A DNA stretch of 64,000 nt from Chionoecetes opilio. Its lineage: Eukaryota > Arthropoda > Malacostraca > Decapoda > Majidae. The notes under the pieces were generated by a model that did no database searches, had not been told where the DNA came from, and saw only the letters and a program-made list of their open reading frames with translations. A program made the position numbers and the translations under genes. This document shows, piece after piece, positions 22,061 to 34,429 of this stretch (position 1 is its first letter; each line of letters starts with the position of its first letter). Where the stretch lies: positions 62,501-126,500 of the forward strand of contig JACEEZ010020231.1 of assembly GCA_016584305.1 (NCBI GenBank), written 5' to 3'.

Positions 22061-22490
22061 CGAGGTCGTTTTATGTTAATTCGCTCTATGTGAAACACAT
22101 AACCTATGGGAAAAATTGATATTGGTCGATCGGTCCTCCCACCTGTACCCGTACATTTATACTTGTTCACGTTCACACCCATGCATACCAGAACATGGTA
22201 TTATTTTACACTAGGATCGAAATTCCCTACACAATTGGGAGTATGGTTTCTGTTTACCTTATTGGATTCTAGGAAACATTCTTTTGGACTCAAACTTTTG
22301 GAGATAAGGACATGTTGTTCATAGGGAGGCGAGAGACAAGTGTTTGTTTACGTGCGGCGTGCCTCTCACTCTTCTTCCTCGTGTGACCTACATCGCCTCT
22401 GTTCTTCCCTTGCCGCGGACACTTTTAATGCAGATTTGACTTTAGTTAGGAGGTTAAAGCGTGGGATTAGGTTAGGTTAGTGACTCATAA
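22060..22490. repeat. Repeat shared in inverse orientation with 10630-10850
   Basis: The sequence at 22230-22290 (ggtttctgtttaccttattg, then attctagga) and 22325-22440 mirrors 10650-10830. It ends with gattaggttaggttag (TTAGG-like) at about 22467. No protein was recognised. Confidence 0.5.
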
Positions 22491-22563
22491 GAAAATAAGG
22501 AAGCTACAAGAGGCCGCGAGGCCTACACGACTACACGTGGTAGTTCCTGTCACCTAACACTAC

Positions 22564-23290
22564 CTACATCCACCTTTCATCCCCATCCATGAACCTATCC
22601 AGCTCCTCTTTAAAGCTCTCTAATGACTCCGCACTAACTACCTGTCTACTGAGACCATTCCATTCGTTCACCACCCTATTTGTGAACCAGTTTTTCCCCA
22701 TTTCCTTTCTAAATCTACGCTTTTCCAGCTTGAATCCGTTACTTCTTGTTCTACCCTGGTTAAAAGCCGTAAGAACTTTTCCTACCTCTCCTTTATTAAA
22801 TCCCTTTATCCACTTAAAAACTTCTATCAGATCGCCCCTTACTCTGCATCTCTCAAGTGAGTGTAATTTTAATAACTTCAATCTCCTCTCATAACTAAAG
22901 TTACGCATCCCTTGTATCATTTTGGTCATCCTTCTCTGCACTGTTTCTAACAACACTATATCCATCCTGTAATCTGGAGACCAAAACTGAACCGCATAGT
23001 CTAGGTGAGGCCTGACTAGATAAAGCTTTAGAATAACTTCTGCACTTCTACTTTTAGCACTTCTGGTAATGAATCCTAATACTCTATTAGCTCTATTTCT
23101 GGCCTCAATACATTGTTTCCTAGGTCGGAGGTCTGGGCTCACCCTCACTCCAAGATCTTTTTCACCTTCTGATCTTTTCAGTGATACATTGCTTATGGTG
23201 TATCTATTACCAGGGTTTTTTCTACCAACATTCATAATGCTGCATTTATCAATATTAAATTCCATCTGCCAAAAGCAAGTTACCATAAAC
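22564..23290 (-). pseudogene. CR1/L2-like LINE reverse transcriptase C-terminus
   Basis: An intact 240-codon frame begins inside the thumb region (WQMEFNIDKCSIMNVGRKN, the segment just after the YADD box). It runs through VSPDLRPRKQC, LYLVRPHLDYAVQFWSPDY, RRMTKMIQGMRNFSYERRL and WNGLSRQVVSAESLESFKEE. It ends DGDERWM-stop, with a 3' untranslated tail to about 22485. There are no stops over 240 codons, so this is a relatively young, 5'-truncated insertion. Catalytic residues are not included, so it is non-functional. Confidence 0.85.
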
Positions 23291-23334
23291 CTGGCTTAAC
23301 TCTTGCTTGCGTGCCTCGCCAGAACTGTTGTTGT

Positions 23335-24090
23335 TGTTGTTTTAAGGCTGCGAGGATCCCTTGGGGAACACTATGAGACCTGGTGATGTCCTATGATGCT
23401 ATCACAGGCACGGTAGTTGACCTGTCTTCCTCAGGAAGGCACAGGTGAGGCGGATGACGGCATGTTGCCGGGAGGGGGGAACGCCAGCCGCCGCCAGCAG
23501 GGTGGGCAGGTCAAAGGTGGTGACGTTCAGGGCGAGGAGTTGAGACTGTAGCACTACATGGTGTGAGTAGAAGCGCAGACACTGCAGCAGAAAGTGTTCA
23601 ATAGTCTCCGGAACATTCCTGCACCAGGGGCAGTGGAGGTCAGGGGACAGACGGAGGCGATGCAGTTGAGCCGTGAGTGTCGTGTGCCCCAGGCAGAAGC
23701 GGGTGAGGGTGACATCGAGGACGCAGGACTTTGTCCTTATCCATGGCTGGGGGGAAGAGTCACTGCGGTATTGGCCCATGGAGGTGATGCGGAGGGTATC
23801 GCCGAGCGTGTTATTCCAGGTGGAGCGGCAGACCCGAGCGATGAGGCGTTTAGCCACGGAGAGCGGCAGAGGGTTGTGTTTGCATCTGTTAAGGCCATCC
23901 TGGCAGCAGAATCAGCCACCTCGTTGCCTGGGTTACCAGTGTGGGAGGAAACCCACTGAAAGGCGATCTCCCAGCCTTCGATGGTAAGGAGGAGAAGGGC
24001 TCTCTGGATGTCAGAACTCACACGGGCCCCGCTCACAGCTGATAACTTGTAAACACCAACGACGACACCAAACCGCAATGACTAGTGTAC
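23335..24090 (-). pseudogene. Non-LTR retrotransposon 3' end: RNase H remnant plus C-terminal tail
   Basis: On the minus strand 23737-24078 encodes AFQWVSSHTGNPGNEVADSA, the C-terminal RNase H block. After a frame change, 23402-23857 encodes DVTLTRFCLGHTTLTAQLHR and CPWCRNVPETIEHFLLQC, the C-x-x-C...H...C tail of I-clade elements. It ends LRKTGQLPCL. The 3' end (ggctgcgaggatcccttggg on +) lies at 23346. This tail is the source of the pieces found inside the three F-family MITEs and at 5081-5357. Confidence 0.8.
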
Positions 24091-24157
24091 CTTCGAATGG
24101 AAGCCATCAATAAATTACGATAACTGACGATATTGTGAATGGATCACAACATACGTA

Positions 24158-24934
24158 CAGGGAGGTCCCGAAGATACGAGCAGTTAGGTTCCACCTGGCA
24201 TACTCGTAAAGCGAAATCTCGTATAACGAAACACATAACTAATGGTAAAATATAGGTTTGGTTCCAGGACCCCATCAATTAAAAGAGAAAAGAAAAAAAA
24301 GAGACATGTTTTTCAAGCTAAAATAAACTATAGCAAACACAACAAACACACAGCGTCTATATTATCCACACTGTACTACCTATTCTGTAGAAAAAGCATT
24401 CTGAAAGAGAAAATAGCACACATAATAACATAACTGCACATTAATTAAACATAAAACATGCATAACAAGCAAAAAAGACGCTGTAATGTAGGGGACGCCG
24501 CGTGATACAAGAGAAGGTAGTGTAGCGGTCCCATGGTTGGGGCTGCACACCTGCTAATTACCCCTAAAGGTCAGGCCGCGCCATATGTTTAATTACCCTT
24601 CAGATCACGCCTTGCTAGGGGTGACCTGACTGCGGTCCCAAGGTTGGAGCCGCACACCTGCTAATTACCCCTAAATGTCAGGCCGTGCCATATGCTTAAT
24701 TACCCTTCAGGTCAAGGCTTGCTAGGGGTGACCTCACTGGGGTCAACCAAATCCCCCTTTGTCCAGCCCGGGAGTGGTAGGGCCTGCATTTTGAACTTGA
24801 TAATTTTACTCACCCCAGTTTGAATGTCGTATCATTGGATTTTCGATCTCGTATATTGAAAATAGACCCTAATTTACACATCTCGTATCATCGGATTCTC
24901 GTATACCGAATGCTCGTATAACGGGACCTCCCTG
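24158..24934. mobile_element. TA-flanked DNA element, B family, copy B5 (complete short form)
   Basis: The complete 777-bp copy has ends cagggaggtcccgaagatac and ataacgggacctccctg, with TA at 24156-24157 and 24935-24936. The right half carries TACGAG/CTCGTA words every 15-20 bp. Two minisatellite units lie at 24535-24745. This is the clearest reference copy of the family. Confidence 0.9.
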
Positions 24935-25551
24935 TATATCCTTCACAAGAATGTTTTTTTTCGCGGTCGCTACCGCCGTTGCTACTCACGCACCCTTGTC
25001 ACGGCTTGCGCCAGCTGGGCAAGCCGGCTTACGAAAAGTGCCTCGAGTTAACAGAAAACGCAAGCTGCCGCAAGCCTTCTTATGGTGGCCTGCTCACGTT
25101 CTGTACGATATTTCGGCTCTCTATATGAGAACTCCACGGATTTGCCCTACTTTGATGGCGGAATCGTTCTATATGATCAAATTCGTTCCTAATGAAAATT
25201 TTGGAATTTTATTAATTAAAAAAAAAATATATATATATTTTATATAGATTATATATATATATACACACCCTCCCGAGTTTCGCGCTTGCTTTCTTCCGGG
25301 GCATAGCGCGAAACTCGCGGACGCGAAACTCGGGTATATAAACCCTGTAAAAATGTTTATTTAGTCAGGTTTTTTTTTCTTTTTTTTTCTTTTTTTTTCT
25401 TTTTTTTCTGGTGTGTGTGTCCCTACAGCGCCGTTAGGCAGTGACCTCCGGGGTTGGGATGGTAGGCCCTGGGGGTTAACTTGAGGGCTGTGTACCTACC
25501 GTTTTTTTTACAGCTTATAAGACTCACTTTTTCCCAAAAAAATATCCTGAA

Positions 25552-25860
25552 AATGCCCAAGCCCTGTCCCCAGCAGTGAATGGGTACTGGGTGTTAGCCT
25601 AGGGTTTGTGACCCGCTTCCCGGGGTGGTGGCTCGGCCAACACTACGAAGAGAAGGGGAGGGAGGAGAGGACTTGAGATTGAGCTTGAGTTGGGAGTCAC
25701 CCGCGGATGCTGATTTGGTCTGAGTGAGTGAGCCTGACACATATCTTTTCAGCTGATGGTTTTTGTGACAGTGGTTATACACAATAACACTGTCACAATG
25801 CCCTTTCCCCTCTTTTTCCTGTCTCCTCCAGTACCCAGAAACCACAGTACCACACCCCGT
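25552..25860. mobile_element. SINE S2 fragment (tRNA-Val-derived type), body only
   Basis: The sequence cagcagtgaatgggtactgg, gtgacccgcttcccggggtg and ggctcggccaacacta matches the body of the S2 SINE at 47820-48140. The tRNA-like head is missing here. Confidence 0.55.
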
Positions 25861-26082
25861 CATGGTTAATCACTTATAAAGGAGTATTTTGTGGTAAATA
25901 AGAAAGGGAAGGTGCTACTTATTTCGAGGTGTTACCTATCTTATGCAACACCGGCTGTTCCTGTAGAGAAAAACACAAACAAATGGAAAAAAACAAAGCA
26001 AAACTACATACAGCTATACTAAGCCTATTATTATACTATACTAAGCAGGAAGGAAGGAAGATGTGTCCCGTACGTCTCTTAT

Positions 26083-26498
26083 GGGAGGCGGTAGCAGAGT
26101 GGTTAGCGTCAAGATATATGTCAAGCTCGAGCACGAGCTTGACAGACGACCTACAAAGTGATACTAAGCAGAAAAGGTCACAAGAAGAAGAAGAAGTCTC
26201 CGAGTGGCGTTCTTGGTGATCCGAGTTCGATCCTTGATGAGGGCTGTAAAATCCACTTAAAATCTTTCTCTGCACTGTTGAGTGGCCTAAGAACACCCAC
26301 ACGCTGCCCATTAGCTCTACCTTCGATTGCGAGTGCATCAGAGGATACAGGGGGGCGGCATTAGCCTCTAATCACAGGCGTCACTATAGAAATTCTGTCT
26401 GCGCCACCACGGGCGAGGGCCAACCATCACAGCCCTCAAGTTAATCTCCAGGGCCTACCATCCCACTCCTGGAGGTCATTGCCTAACGGCGCTGTAGG

Positions 26499-26517
<19 letters not shown>
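26083..26517 (+). mobile_element. SINE S1 copy, head interrupted by 85 bp
   Basis: The tRNA-like head ggcggtagcagagtggttag (A box) breaks at about 26109 and resumes at 26195 with gtctccgagtggcgttc and the B box gagttcgatcc. The 85-bp insert ends with 'acctacaaagtgatactaag' and an (aag)n run, which is the tail of the S2 SINE, and includes a 24-bp palindrome centred near 26138. The S1 body (cgattgcgagtgcatcagag, caccacgggcgagggccaac) ends in a (CA)n run. Confidence 0.75.

Positions 26518-26520
<3 letters not shown>

Positions 26521-26574
<54 letters not shown>
26521..26574. repeat. Poly-A tract, 54 nt
   Basis: An uninterrupted A run directly after the (CA)n end of the S1 SINE, consistent with its retrotransposition tail. 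The length is likely unstable or misassembled. Confidence 0.85.
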
Positions 26575-26576
<2 letters not shown>

Positions 26577-27036
26577 CGAAACTCGGGGATATAATGCACG
26601 AAAGTCGGAATGATAAGAATTTAGGACTCAGCGCGAAACTCGAGGATCGCAAAACTCGCATAGCGTGAAACTCGGGAGGGTAGTGTGTATATATGTTAGG
26701 TCATTTGCTTTATAGGGGAAACACTTTATGCGAACACACTTTATGCGGGTCCCTAGTGTACCTTTCCTTGTCTCTCCCCAGGAGGGTTCTAGTCCTACGT
26801 GACAGAAACCTGTGCTGGTCCCGGTTCCCGGTTATGTAACAAGTCAACATAAAATAAATGGTAAAGTGACATACCTAGTTTGTAAAGGCATCCTAAGTGT
26901 ATATGCACAATTGAGAATATGATAGTACTGGCCACACAAGCAACAGAGGCATAAAAGTGTGCTGAAACAAGCTACATATGTGTAAACAGACCACACAAGC
27001 AAGTCATAGCTACACATGACTTGCACACATCCACAT

Positions 27037-27356
27037 GGGGGAGGCGGTAGCGGAGTGGTTAGCGTCTCCGACTGGCGTTCTCGGTGACCCGAGTTCGATC
27101 CCCGAAGAAAACCAAAACCTTTCTGCACCGTCGAGTGGCCTAAGAACACCCACATGCCCTGCCTATCAACTCTACCTTCGATTGCGAGTGCATCGGAGGA
27201 CACGGGGGCGGCATGAGCCTCTAATCACAGGCGTCACAATAAAAATCCTGCATGCGCCACCACGGGCGAGAACCAACCATCACACCCCTCAAGTGAACCT
27301 CCAGAAACTACCATCTGAGCCCTGGATCACCACTGCCTACAGGCGCTATAGGCACA
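27037..27356 (+). mobile_element. SINE S1, full-length monomer head
   Basis: The pol III A box (tagcggagtggttagcgtc) and B box (gagttcgatcccc) lie in a tRNA-Ser/Leu-like 5' end. The body shared with 26210-26500 and 46628-46820 follows and ends ctacaggcgctataggcaca. No acceptor stem or intact cloverleaf is evident, so it is not a tRNA gene. Confidence 0.8.
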
Positions 27357-28370
27357 TATGTATAAACATAAGCAAAAGAGACTACCACAATGATCAATGG
27401 AGTAATATAAATCAAAATAAATCATTGTCTGCCGCCAGAAACAAGGGCAGCACCTGGGCACTCGGAAACTCCCAGCAAGGATGTTAGGGTGCGGGCGCCC
27501 TGGGGCGTTGATTGTGAGGCAGGAGGTGGGAAGAGAGGGGAGGAGACAGTCTAATAATTTATTGACCCTTCCTTGTGACCCATCCTGGAGACAAGGGTGA
27601 CCACATGGTTCTGATGCGTGAGGTCAACAAGGTCATGCCGCCAGGGGGAAGGCGGTCATATCATAAAGACCAGGCCATGCTGTCATGTCAAGCAATCTAC
27701 CATGTTAAAAGATAGCAGGCAGCCAAAGAAGTTGAGATGAGGAACCTTGACGTGTTGAGTGACACACTACCCAGGCGTTGCTGGACGAATCAGGAACTCC
27801 AGAAGGATGGAGTGGATGCCTGTAATGTCACAGTCACCAGCGAATCACAGGCCAGCCATGTGAGAAAGGCGGCGCTGTGACCTAATCACTGGACCCCTCA
27901 AGACAGCCCAAAACTCTGATGCCACGCCGTGGTGGGAAACGCAAGGCGGGAAGGAGCAGCCAAGATGGCAGACTATACTGCAATACAACACTTGAAATAT
28001 AAAATATAAAATGAAAAAAAGTCACTTAGCCATACTAGAGTGTGAAAAGGTATCACTGGGGTGTCACACGACAGAGTACTTATGTTTACCGAGGGAATTA
28101 TTCCAGAAAAAGACCTTATAGGACAGACAGACAACCATGAAGGCTACACAGCATGGAGCCCTTAAGAGCCAATTAGGTAAATCACAGGTGTAGAGAAGCT
28201 GAGATGCCGGAAACACGGTGTAGTTACTTTGATGATGCCGTGACGTCTCACGGAGATTATAGGAAGGAGGCATAGACCATGTGCAGGGTTAAGTCTCGCT
28301 GACAAAGGAAGTGGGATGATGGCGGGGAACGGAGGAGGCTTGAAGCACAATGCAGCCACTTATCCAATAC
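27357..28370. other. Intron sequence, nothing recognised
   Basis: Moderate G+C sequence without terminal repeats, motif-bearing frames or RNA structure that I can identify. Confidence 0.35.
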
Positions 28371-28373
28371 CAT

Positions 28374-28835
28374 CTTGGGGGAGGCAATGGCTGTGTGGTG
28401 AACTCGATGTCCCGAGTTTGAATCCTGCCGGGGGCAACTCTTTCGATCATTTTTGCGCGGTGGCCGGAGGATTAGAACCTTGTAGTGGTTAGCACAAGGT
28501 CCCGAGTTCAAGTCCCGCATTGAGCAACTATATCTTCCACCGTTGAGTGGCCGAAGATACCCACATGCTACCCATCAACCTTACCTTTGACTGTGACTAC
28601 AAGTGTAGCGGAGGGCACCAGGGGGCAGCACGAGCCTCAAATATAATCACAGAAAACCATCACAGGTGTCACTATAAAAATCCAGCCTGCGCCACCACGG
28701 GCGAGGGCCAACCATCACACCCCTCTGGAATGTGCAGGGCCAACCACCTGAGCCCTCAAGGAAAAATAAGATAAAGATATAACAAAAAAACTAAGGAAGG
28801 AAGACAATACCCTACAGACTCCAACGTAAAAAACC
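28374..28835 (+). mobile_element. SINE S1, dimeric form
   Basis: A first tRNA-like head carries B box gagtttgaatcctgcc at about 28417. A second head follows with ttgtagtggttagcacaagg and B box gagttcaagtcccgc at about 28504. The common SINE body comes next (cgccaccacgggcgagggcc, caaccacctgagccctcaa). The same two-headed arrangement occurs at 52678-53140. Confidence 0.7.
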
Positions 28836-29429
28836 TTGACACCAGTCCAAGTTGAGCTGAGAAAGAAAAATGTACTCCTAGCTAATCCTCAAGGCTACCA
28901 ATGTCTCTGCTTGACACTGTAAGCAGGATTCCACTGTTAAAGTTGTGGGTAAAGCAGCGGGGGGATGCCATGTGCCACACAGGAACACTGCACCAGTCTC
29001 TTTTTTTTATGTCGCAGGTATTGTTTCTTTTATATATCTATATCTAATCAGCCATTATACTTTCATTCATTTTCTCCACTCATCTTATGACTTGTCCATA
29101 ACCTTATATTCACATGACCATTGGAGCCATCATCATAAGCATCCAGCTTATTTAGATTAGATTTTAGAAATCTCTCAATATTCATTCTTGTGATTTATTT
29201 TGCATATTATTTTACCTATGTCATGTGCATATATGGATAAACACAATACTAGGCTTGGACATTTTGAGCATTTAAATTGGATAAAACTGTATTAAGATTT
29301 TAAGTGATGTTATATGATACATGCAAATTAGGGATTTTCCCATCAATCATAGGTGTCACATATACCGTATTATTTTTATGCCTTTCTTTTACACGTTAAA
29401 TATAAGGCAACTGTTCTTGTTTTTTTTAG
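28836..29429. other. Intron sequence before porcupine exon 2, nothing recognised
   Basis: AT-rich; the polypyrimidine tract and acceptor of exon 2 lie at 29411-29429. Confidence 0.4.
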
Positions 29430-29613
29430 GACACATATGAACTCCCAGTTGGAGAATCGTGGGAGGAGGAAGAAGAGGAGACAATTATGTCAACTGGGTC
29501 TTCTGTGTCAGAGGTGTACGAGTACTGTGTTGTGCCCACATTATCAGACTCCTCACAACACTTGTACAGCCTTCTGGCATGGTCACTAATCTTCTTAATT
29601 ACAACCAGGATAG
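29430..29613 (+). CDS. porcn: Porcupine exon 2: acidic linker and first membrane segment
   Basis: The acceptor tttttttag precedes GAC in phase 0, matching the previous exon. The donor is G|GTAATT, leaving one base (phase 1). The 61 codons open with an acidic run (ESWEEEEEET) and then read EYCVVPTLSDSSQHLYSLLA. This matches the conserved porcupine segment 'GC..PT....L.....L....L..RL' that precedes the first transmembrane helix in vertebrate PORCN. A hydrophobic helix (WSLIFLI) closes the exon. There are no stops or frame breaks. Intron 2 (29614-49814) is 20.2 kb and holds the copia element, the LINE cluster and the second hAT-like element. Confidence 0.88.
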
Positions 29614-29911
29614 GTAATTATTTGTTACATTTGATGTGCCACTTTATCACAGCATGACCCTAAAACCTTTGAACGTAAAACTGTTGCTCATATCAACAAA
29701 GTACTGATAGCTAGATTTGGAAAAATGCAGTCATTGTAAGTCAGTATAATTTTCCAGGTTTTGTGTCATGCACTCATGGTGACAGAATACTAGTTGGAGT
29801 AGACAAAAATATGCATGATAATTGTGTTGCTCTGCATTATGTGCTCTTCCTTGTCAATAACATTACATCATAAGGTCTTCATGTTCACTGTGGTTTGTAC
29901 CTGAACCAACC

Positions 29912-30118
29912 TGTTAATATAGCGAGTGTGTTAGCACGTTCCTATGTTTATGCGCGCCCGCCGCGGCGGGAACCAATGGGAGACCGCCATATCATCAGAT
30001 GTCTCATGATGTCATCACTGGTGATCACGTGACAAGTTGACCACGTGGAGTCACAAGAGGGAAGAGGCAGTCAGTCCCCAGCGCGCGGTGAGTGCAGTAG
30101 TGTCCAGGATTATTAACA
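29912..30118 (+). repeat. 5' LTR of the copia element
   Basis: 207 bp, TGTTAATATAGCG...TATTAACA. Its last about 90 bp are identical to the 3' LTR, whereas the first about 120 bp differ mainly by single-base insertions in the 3' copy. Confidence 0.9.
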
Positions 30119-30150
30119 TTGGTAGCAGAGCGTAGTTACACAACTGCACT

Positions 30151-30577
30151 AATGGCGTGTTCACTGAAGTGGCCTCCGAAATTGGAGCATGATGAAGAAT
30201 ACGAGATGTGGAAGGAGGATGTAGGTGTGTGGTGTAGACTGACCACAATTGAAAAGAAGAAGCGTGCGCTGGCAATACATCTGTCACTTTCCGGGCGGGC
30301 CAGAAGTGCATCGTCGGAAATTGATAAGACCAAGTTGGAGGCAGAGGATGGCGTGGAAGTGTTATTGAAGAGACTGGATGATGTGTTTTTGGTCGATGAA
30401 GGAAGAAGGAAATTTGCAGCATTTGAGGCTTTATATAGCCTACGGAGAAAAGAGAGAGCAGAGATTAAGACTTTGTGTCAGAGTCTTGAAAACATACGTA
30501 CCATGGTGTTACAAAGGCAGGGATTGAAGCTTGATGATTCGGTGTCGGCCTTCATGTATGGGCTTCATAGTTTGTAG
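30151..30577 (+). CDS. Copia Gag-like protein
   Basis: A 141-codon frame begins at the ATG 32 bp after the LTR (MACSLKWPPKLEHDEEYEMW). It contains the copia-type gag pattern of an acidic/aromatic start, 'K..L.IHLSLSGRARSA', 'LLKRLDDVFL', 'RRKFAAFEALYSLRRKE' and 'GLKLDDSVSAFMYGL'. Retroviral-type Gag of this group packages element RNA into particles. The zinc knuckle is not visible; the frame stops after YGLHSL, so the copy is probably truncated or frame-broken at 30577. Confidence 0.75.
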
Positions 30578-33359
30578 AGGAAAGCGCGACCGCCCCCCAA
30601 ATTAGTAATGTCAGCAACACAGGTGGTTACATACGATAATATGAAGGCGACGGCTCACCGAATATTTCGATGTGGTGCGAAGGGGACCATACACCGATGC
30701 GCCCAATACAGATAAATCAGAACCTTTATTTGTGGGAAGTGAGGAAGCCGTATGTGGGCGAGAACAGCGAGGTAGACGTGGTTGGAGGGGACCCGCAAGT
30801 GCCTTAGCCGCGGGCGTGGTAATAGTGGACGTCATCAAAGACAGGATAGGAGGAGAAAAATCCTATTGGGGGGGGGGCATATGGTACAATATCAAATGTG
30901 ACTATTTGGTGAATCGAATATCACTGGGCACGTTGATTGCCCTGACGCCCTCCGGAAAAACAAACGGAGTGCCATGGTGGGTACGTTGAGGAACCCAGTG
31001 GAACTTATTCGTGGGGCTATGTGAATGATAAAGATTAGCGAGGACAATTTATTGAAACTAGTGAGTGAATCAAAGGGGATGGACGCCTTGATACAGGTTG
31101 TACAAAACTGTGTGTGGTTCAACGGCTTAGGGAAGACAGACGCTCATGAAATGGGTGGACTGAATATAGCGTTGGACTTGGGAAAGAGGAATGTTCTATT
31201 CCAAGCTTAAACATTTGGCAATGTATTTCTTTGACTTTCCTTCAGAAAGTTAAGATTTCCTGTTGTATAGGGAATAGGCGATGCCAATGTGACCTCTGAT
31301 GTGCGCTGCTGAACGGTAATTTGATACCGTTGTTGCTGAGTAGATCGTCTATGAAAAAGAGCGTGAGAATGATAATCAATAACTGTGAGCAACCAAATCA
31401 AATCAAAGTGGGCGGAAAAAGAGGGACGTCCGTCAATCCTACTTACATCATCGTTCAGGGACACTATCAATAAAGGTGCGTTATCGGGAATGACTAAACT
31501 GGGAGTTAGTATAGCTGAGGCAATCGTGGCACTCTACAAGGACGGGGACATCGAGAAGAGGGCCTTGAAACTTCATCGTCAGGTTTGGAACCCTACCGCA
31601 GGAAAAATTGAAGAAGATGAGAAGCTTGTAAGACGATGCCGAATAAGCGGACTCGTCAGAAAACGGGAACGGAGGACGTGATTAACAGTGACAAGTGACT
31701 GGACGATGATGCCAAACGGGAATACTGAAACCACGCAAGCCTAGCAGATAGCACCAAAGTGACGTGAGCTGTCCGTTGGCTAGCAGGTTAACTAGACGGG
31801 ATTTGCCCAATGGACCCTAAGTGCGTGGTGGCAAGAAGAGTATTTCTTGGTGATAGTGGACCTCGGATACAATGATAATTTGTCACATCTGTGGTTGTTC
31901 CAGACAAGAATGCAGGCACTAATTCATTTCGGGTGAACACTTATTTACTCGGTGGGTTTGGCATTTGGTCTGCCCCAGGGAAAAACGTGCTATTGATCAG
32001 ATAAGATGGGGCTAGTTGAATTTAACATAATCGAATCACGCGATATGAGGAGTCTAATAGGTTGGAGGCATCAATGTTTAAAGATTATAACGACGGCAGC
32101 GAAAGCCCTTGGAGTAATGGTGTTCTGTAGAGAGGAATCAATGCTGTGTTGGGAGGGAATGGTAAGCAAGAGGTGGGCGGATTGTCCTGGCCGTGATTTA
32201 GATGTTGCTCTGGCTGGGCTTGGCAGTAGCCCAAAGCGAAGCTGACGAGGTCTGTCAACATTTTCGGACGTTACTTCGCCCGCACCCAGTGGTATTTGGC
32301 CAGAACCCTGGGATTACCTGGAGCCTTTTATGATAATCTACGGCGCTAGACGGCGAACAATGGCCACACTGCAGATATAGTGAAGTGGATAAACCTGAAT
32401 GCACTTCACGCAGCACGGAGGAGACATTTACCGTAGCGGAATCTAGGGACAGGCTCTGACTAGAGCACTTCGTCATAATGTGAGAGGACAGCGGACCCGG
32501 AGGACCTACAATACGGAGATTGATGTTTATCTACAAGCCGTTCTAGACAGTAATAAGTGGCGCGGATCCCTAGGTACCATAATGGGAAAAAGACGTGAAA
32601 ACAATTTTAGTGAAGGCACGGTGGTGGGGGAATGTGTGTAGGGTGCACACATGTGCATTGCCCCTGGCTACCGACCAGTGGTGATCTGCTGCAGTGTCAA
32701 ATGAAGGAAGATGTGTCTCAGTCCAATACCAGTGCTCTGCGAGGCTCCTTAGTGTGTGTGGTGATGTGAAATTGGATCGGGGTATTCAGACATGGAATCG
32801 GAATGAGTTGACGACCATCCTCGTGTGAAATTGTGATGTGTGGGTGAGGGGGTGCAGGGGGCTGTGGATGGCCACAACGGTGACGTTCGGCAGACGGACA
32901 CGGGATAGCGAGCTGGCCTCGGGGTAGTGTTGGCATTACTGTAGTGAGAGTTTTAAAGCGGCGGGTCAAAGGTCATCAAGGGGCGTTTGAGGAAAGGACG
33001 GGTATATGAACAGTGCCCGGGACCGTGGATATCTGGTAAAATTGTTAGACTCTGGGCCGGGGAAGGCCGAACTGTCGATACTCCCAACGCTAAAACATTA
33101 AGAGTGGACAAATGATGGTAACATTAATTGGATGGATGCTGGACAGAGATTTTACGTAATGGGAAACACGTGGACGAGGCGACAGAAAATGCTTGTGTGT
33201 ATTAGATTACAGATGAGGTGGTGTGTGCTAAGGAAAAAGAGATTGAGAATTGGAGGACCAAGGATGTAGAAGAAAGAGGTGGAGAATGTGCGGTCACAAG
33301 CTATATATGTACGTTAGGGTGGTCACAGAAAAAAAACGGTGAAGGAAGGGAAGACTATT

Positions 33360-33700
33360 TAGTGAAGGCACGTATTGGTAGCCAGGGGCTTTGAGGGGGA
33401 GGACCACATAGGGCTGACAGAAGAAAAAACTCTCCCACATGTTCAAAGGAGGCTGTCCGTTTGGCAATGGTACTCGCCTCAGCTAAAGTTGGGTGGCCCA
33501 ACAATGGACATACAAGCTGCGTACCTCCAAGGGAACAAAATAGAGCGTGAAGTGTACCTGATACCTTCCTCCTGAGTTCGACAATGGTTTATTGTGGCGT
33601 CTGAGGAAGACTGTGTATGGTTTGTGTGACGCGGCCACGACAATGGTACATGAGGTGAAAGGAACAGCTGATATGTCTCGGTGCCACGATTTCGGACACT
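33360..33700 (+). pseudogene. Copia reverse transcriptase remnant
   Basis: In shifting frames the strand encodes VARGFE, SKEAVRLAMVLASAK, MDIQAAYLQGNKIEREVYL and KTVYGLCDAAT, the order expected in the copia reverse transcriptase domain (first catalytic Asp in the DI.AAYL.G motif). Frames change every 30-80 nt through single-base gains, while the amino-acid motifs stay well preserved. The YVDD box is not identifiable. Confidence 0.75.
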
Positions 33701-34429
33701 GGACCCTGCAATTGTTTTCGTGGAGCCAACAATGGTGAGAACAAGAGGGTTATACATCATTGCGTATTAGTGGAATGACTCTCTTGTGTGGGATGGTATC
33801 TGAACTTTGAGCAAGGCAAGTCATAAAAACAGTGCGTAGGAGGACTATGTCACTATGCAACAAAGATCGGGTCATTTAGATTAAAGAGTGCTTTAAGTAT
33901 GTGTGGGAGCGAGTTGATCATCAAAAGTAGTTACAGCACTAGCACAGAGGACGCGGCAAGGTATCAACCATCGAACCCGTTTCCCAGTGATGGAGCATCG
34001 CGTTTGAATCGCGGTCCTGCCCTTAGCAAGCGCTTACGGGCGGTAAGGAGAAGACGAGTGATATTGTCAGACGAGAGGAAACAACAGAAATATCGTGGGT
34101 TGGATCGGGGCAACCAAATTGGATAGGCTAGACTCACGACCACTCGCACCGGAGCTATAGCTTGTTCGATATGTGTGCGAGTGCGTGTTTCAATTCCCAA
34201 GGCTACGGGATGGATGTCTGACACATTGAGGACACACACAGGTTGATTGAGCGTGTGAAACGGATAATGTTGGGTTGTTATCCCGAGGATATAGACCTTT
34301 AGATGAAGTGCCCAACATTGCAGTGCTACGCTGAAGCCATCCTTCGCCAAACCTGCAGGGACAGGATCGCAAAGGGAAGGACATTTTATATTCTTTTGGT
34401 GACACTAATAAATGTACGGGGGCAGCTAA

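Larger units (their letters stand above)
25262..26688. mobile_element. MITE, N family, with SINE insertions
   Basis: The ends cacaccctcccgagtttcgc and aaactcgggagggtagtgtg are inverted repeats, with TA near both. The word GCGAAACTCG is iterated inside both ends (25310-25335, 26576-26670). The middle contains T-rich simple sequence (25369-25408), a tRNA-Val-type SINE fragment (25550-25700), a Ser/Leu-type SINE and a 54-nt poly-A. Confidence 0.7.

Noticed and set aside
10581..22480. Telomere or subtelomere based on TTAGG words
   Set aside because: Only three or four units each, scattered inside an intron of a host gene.
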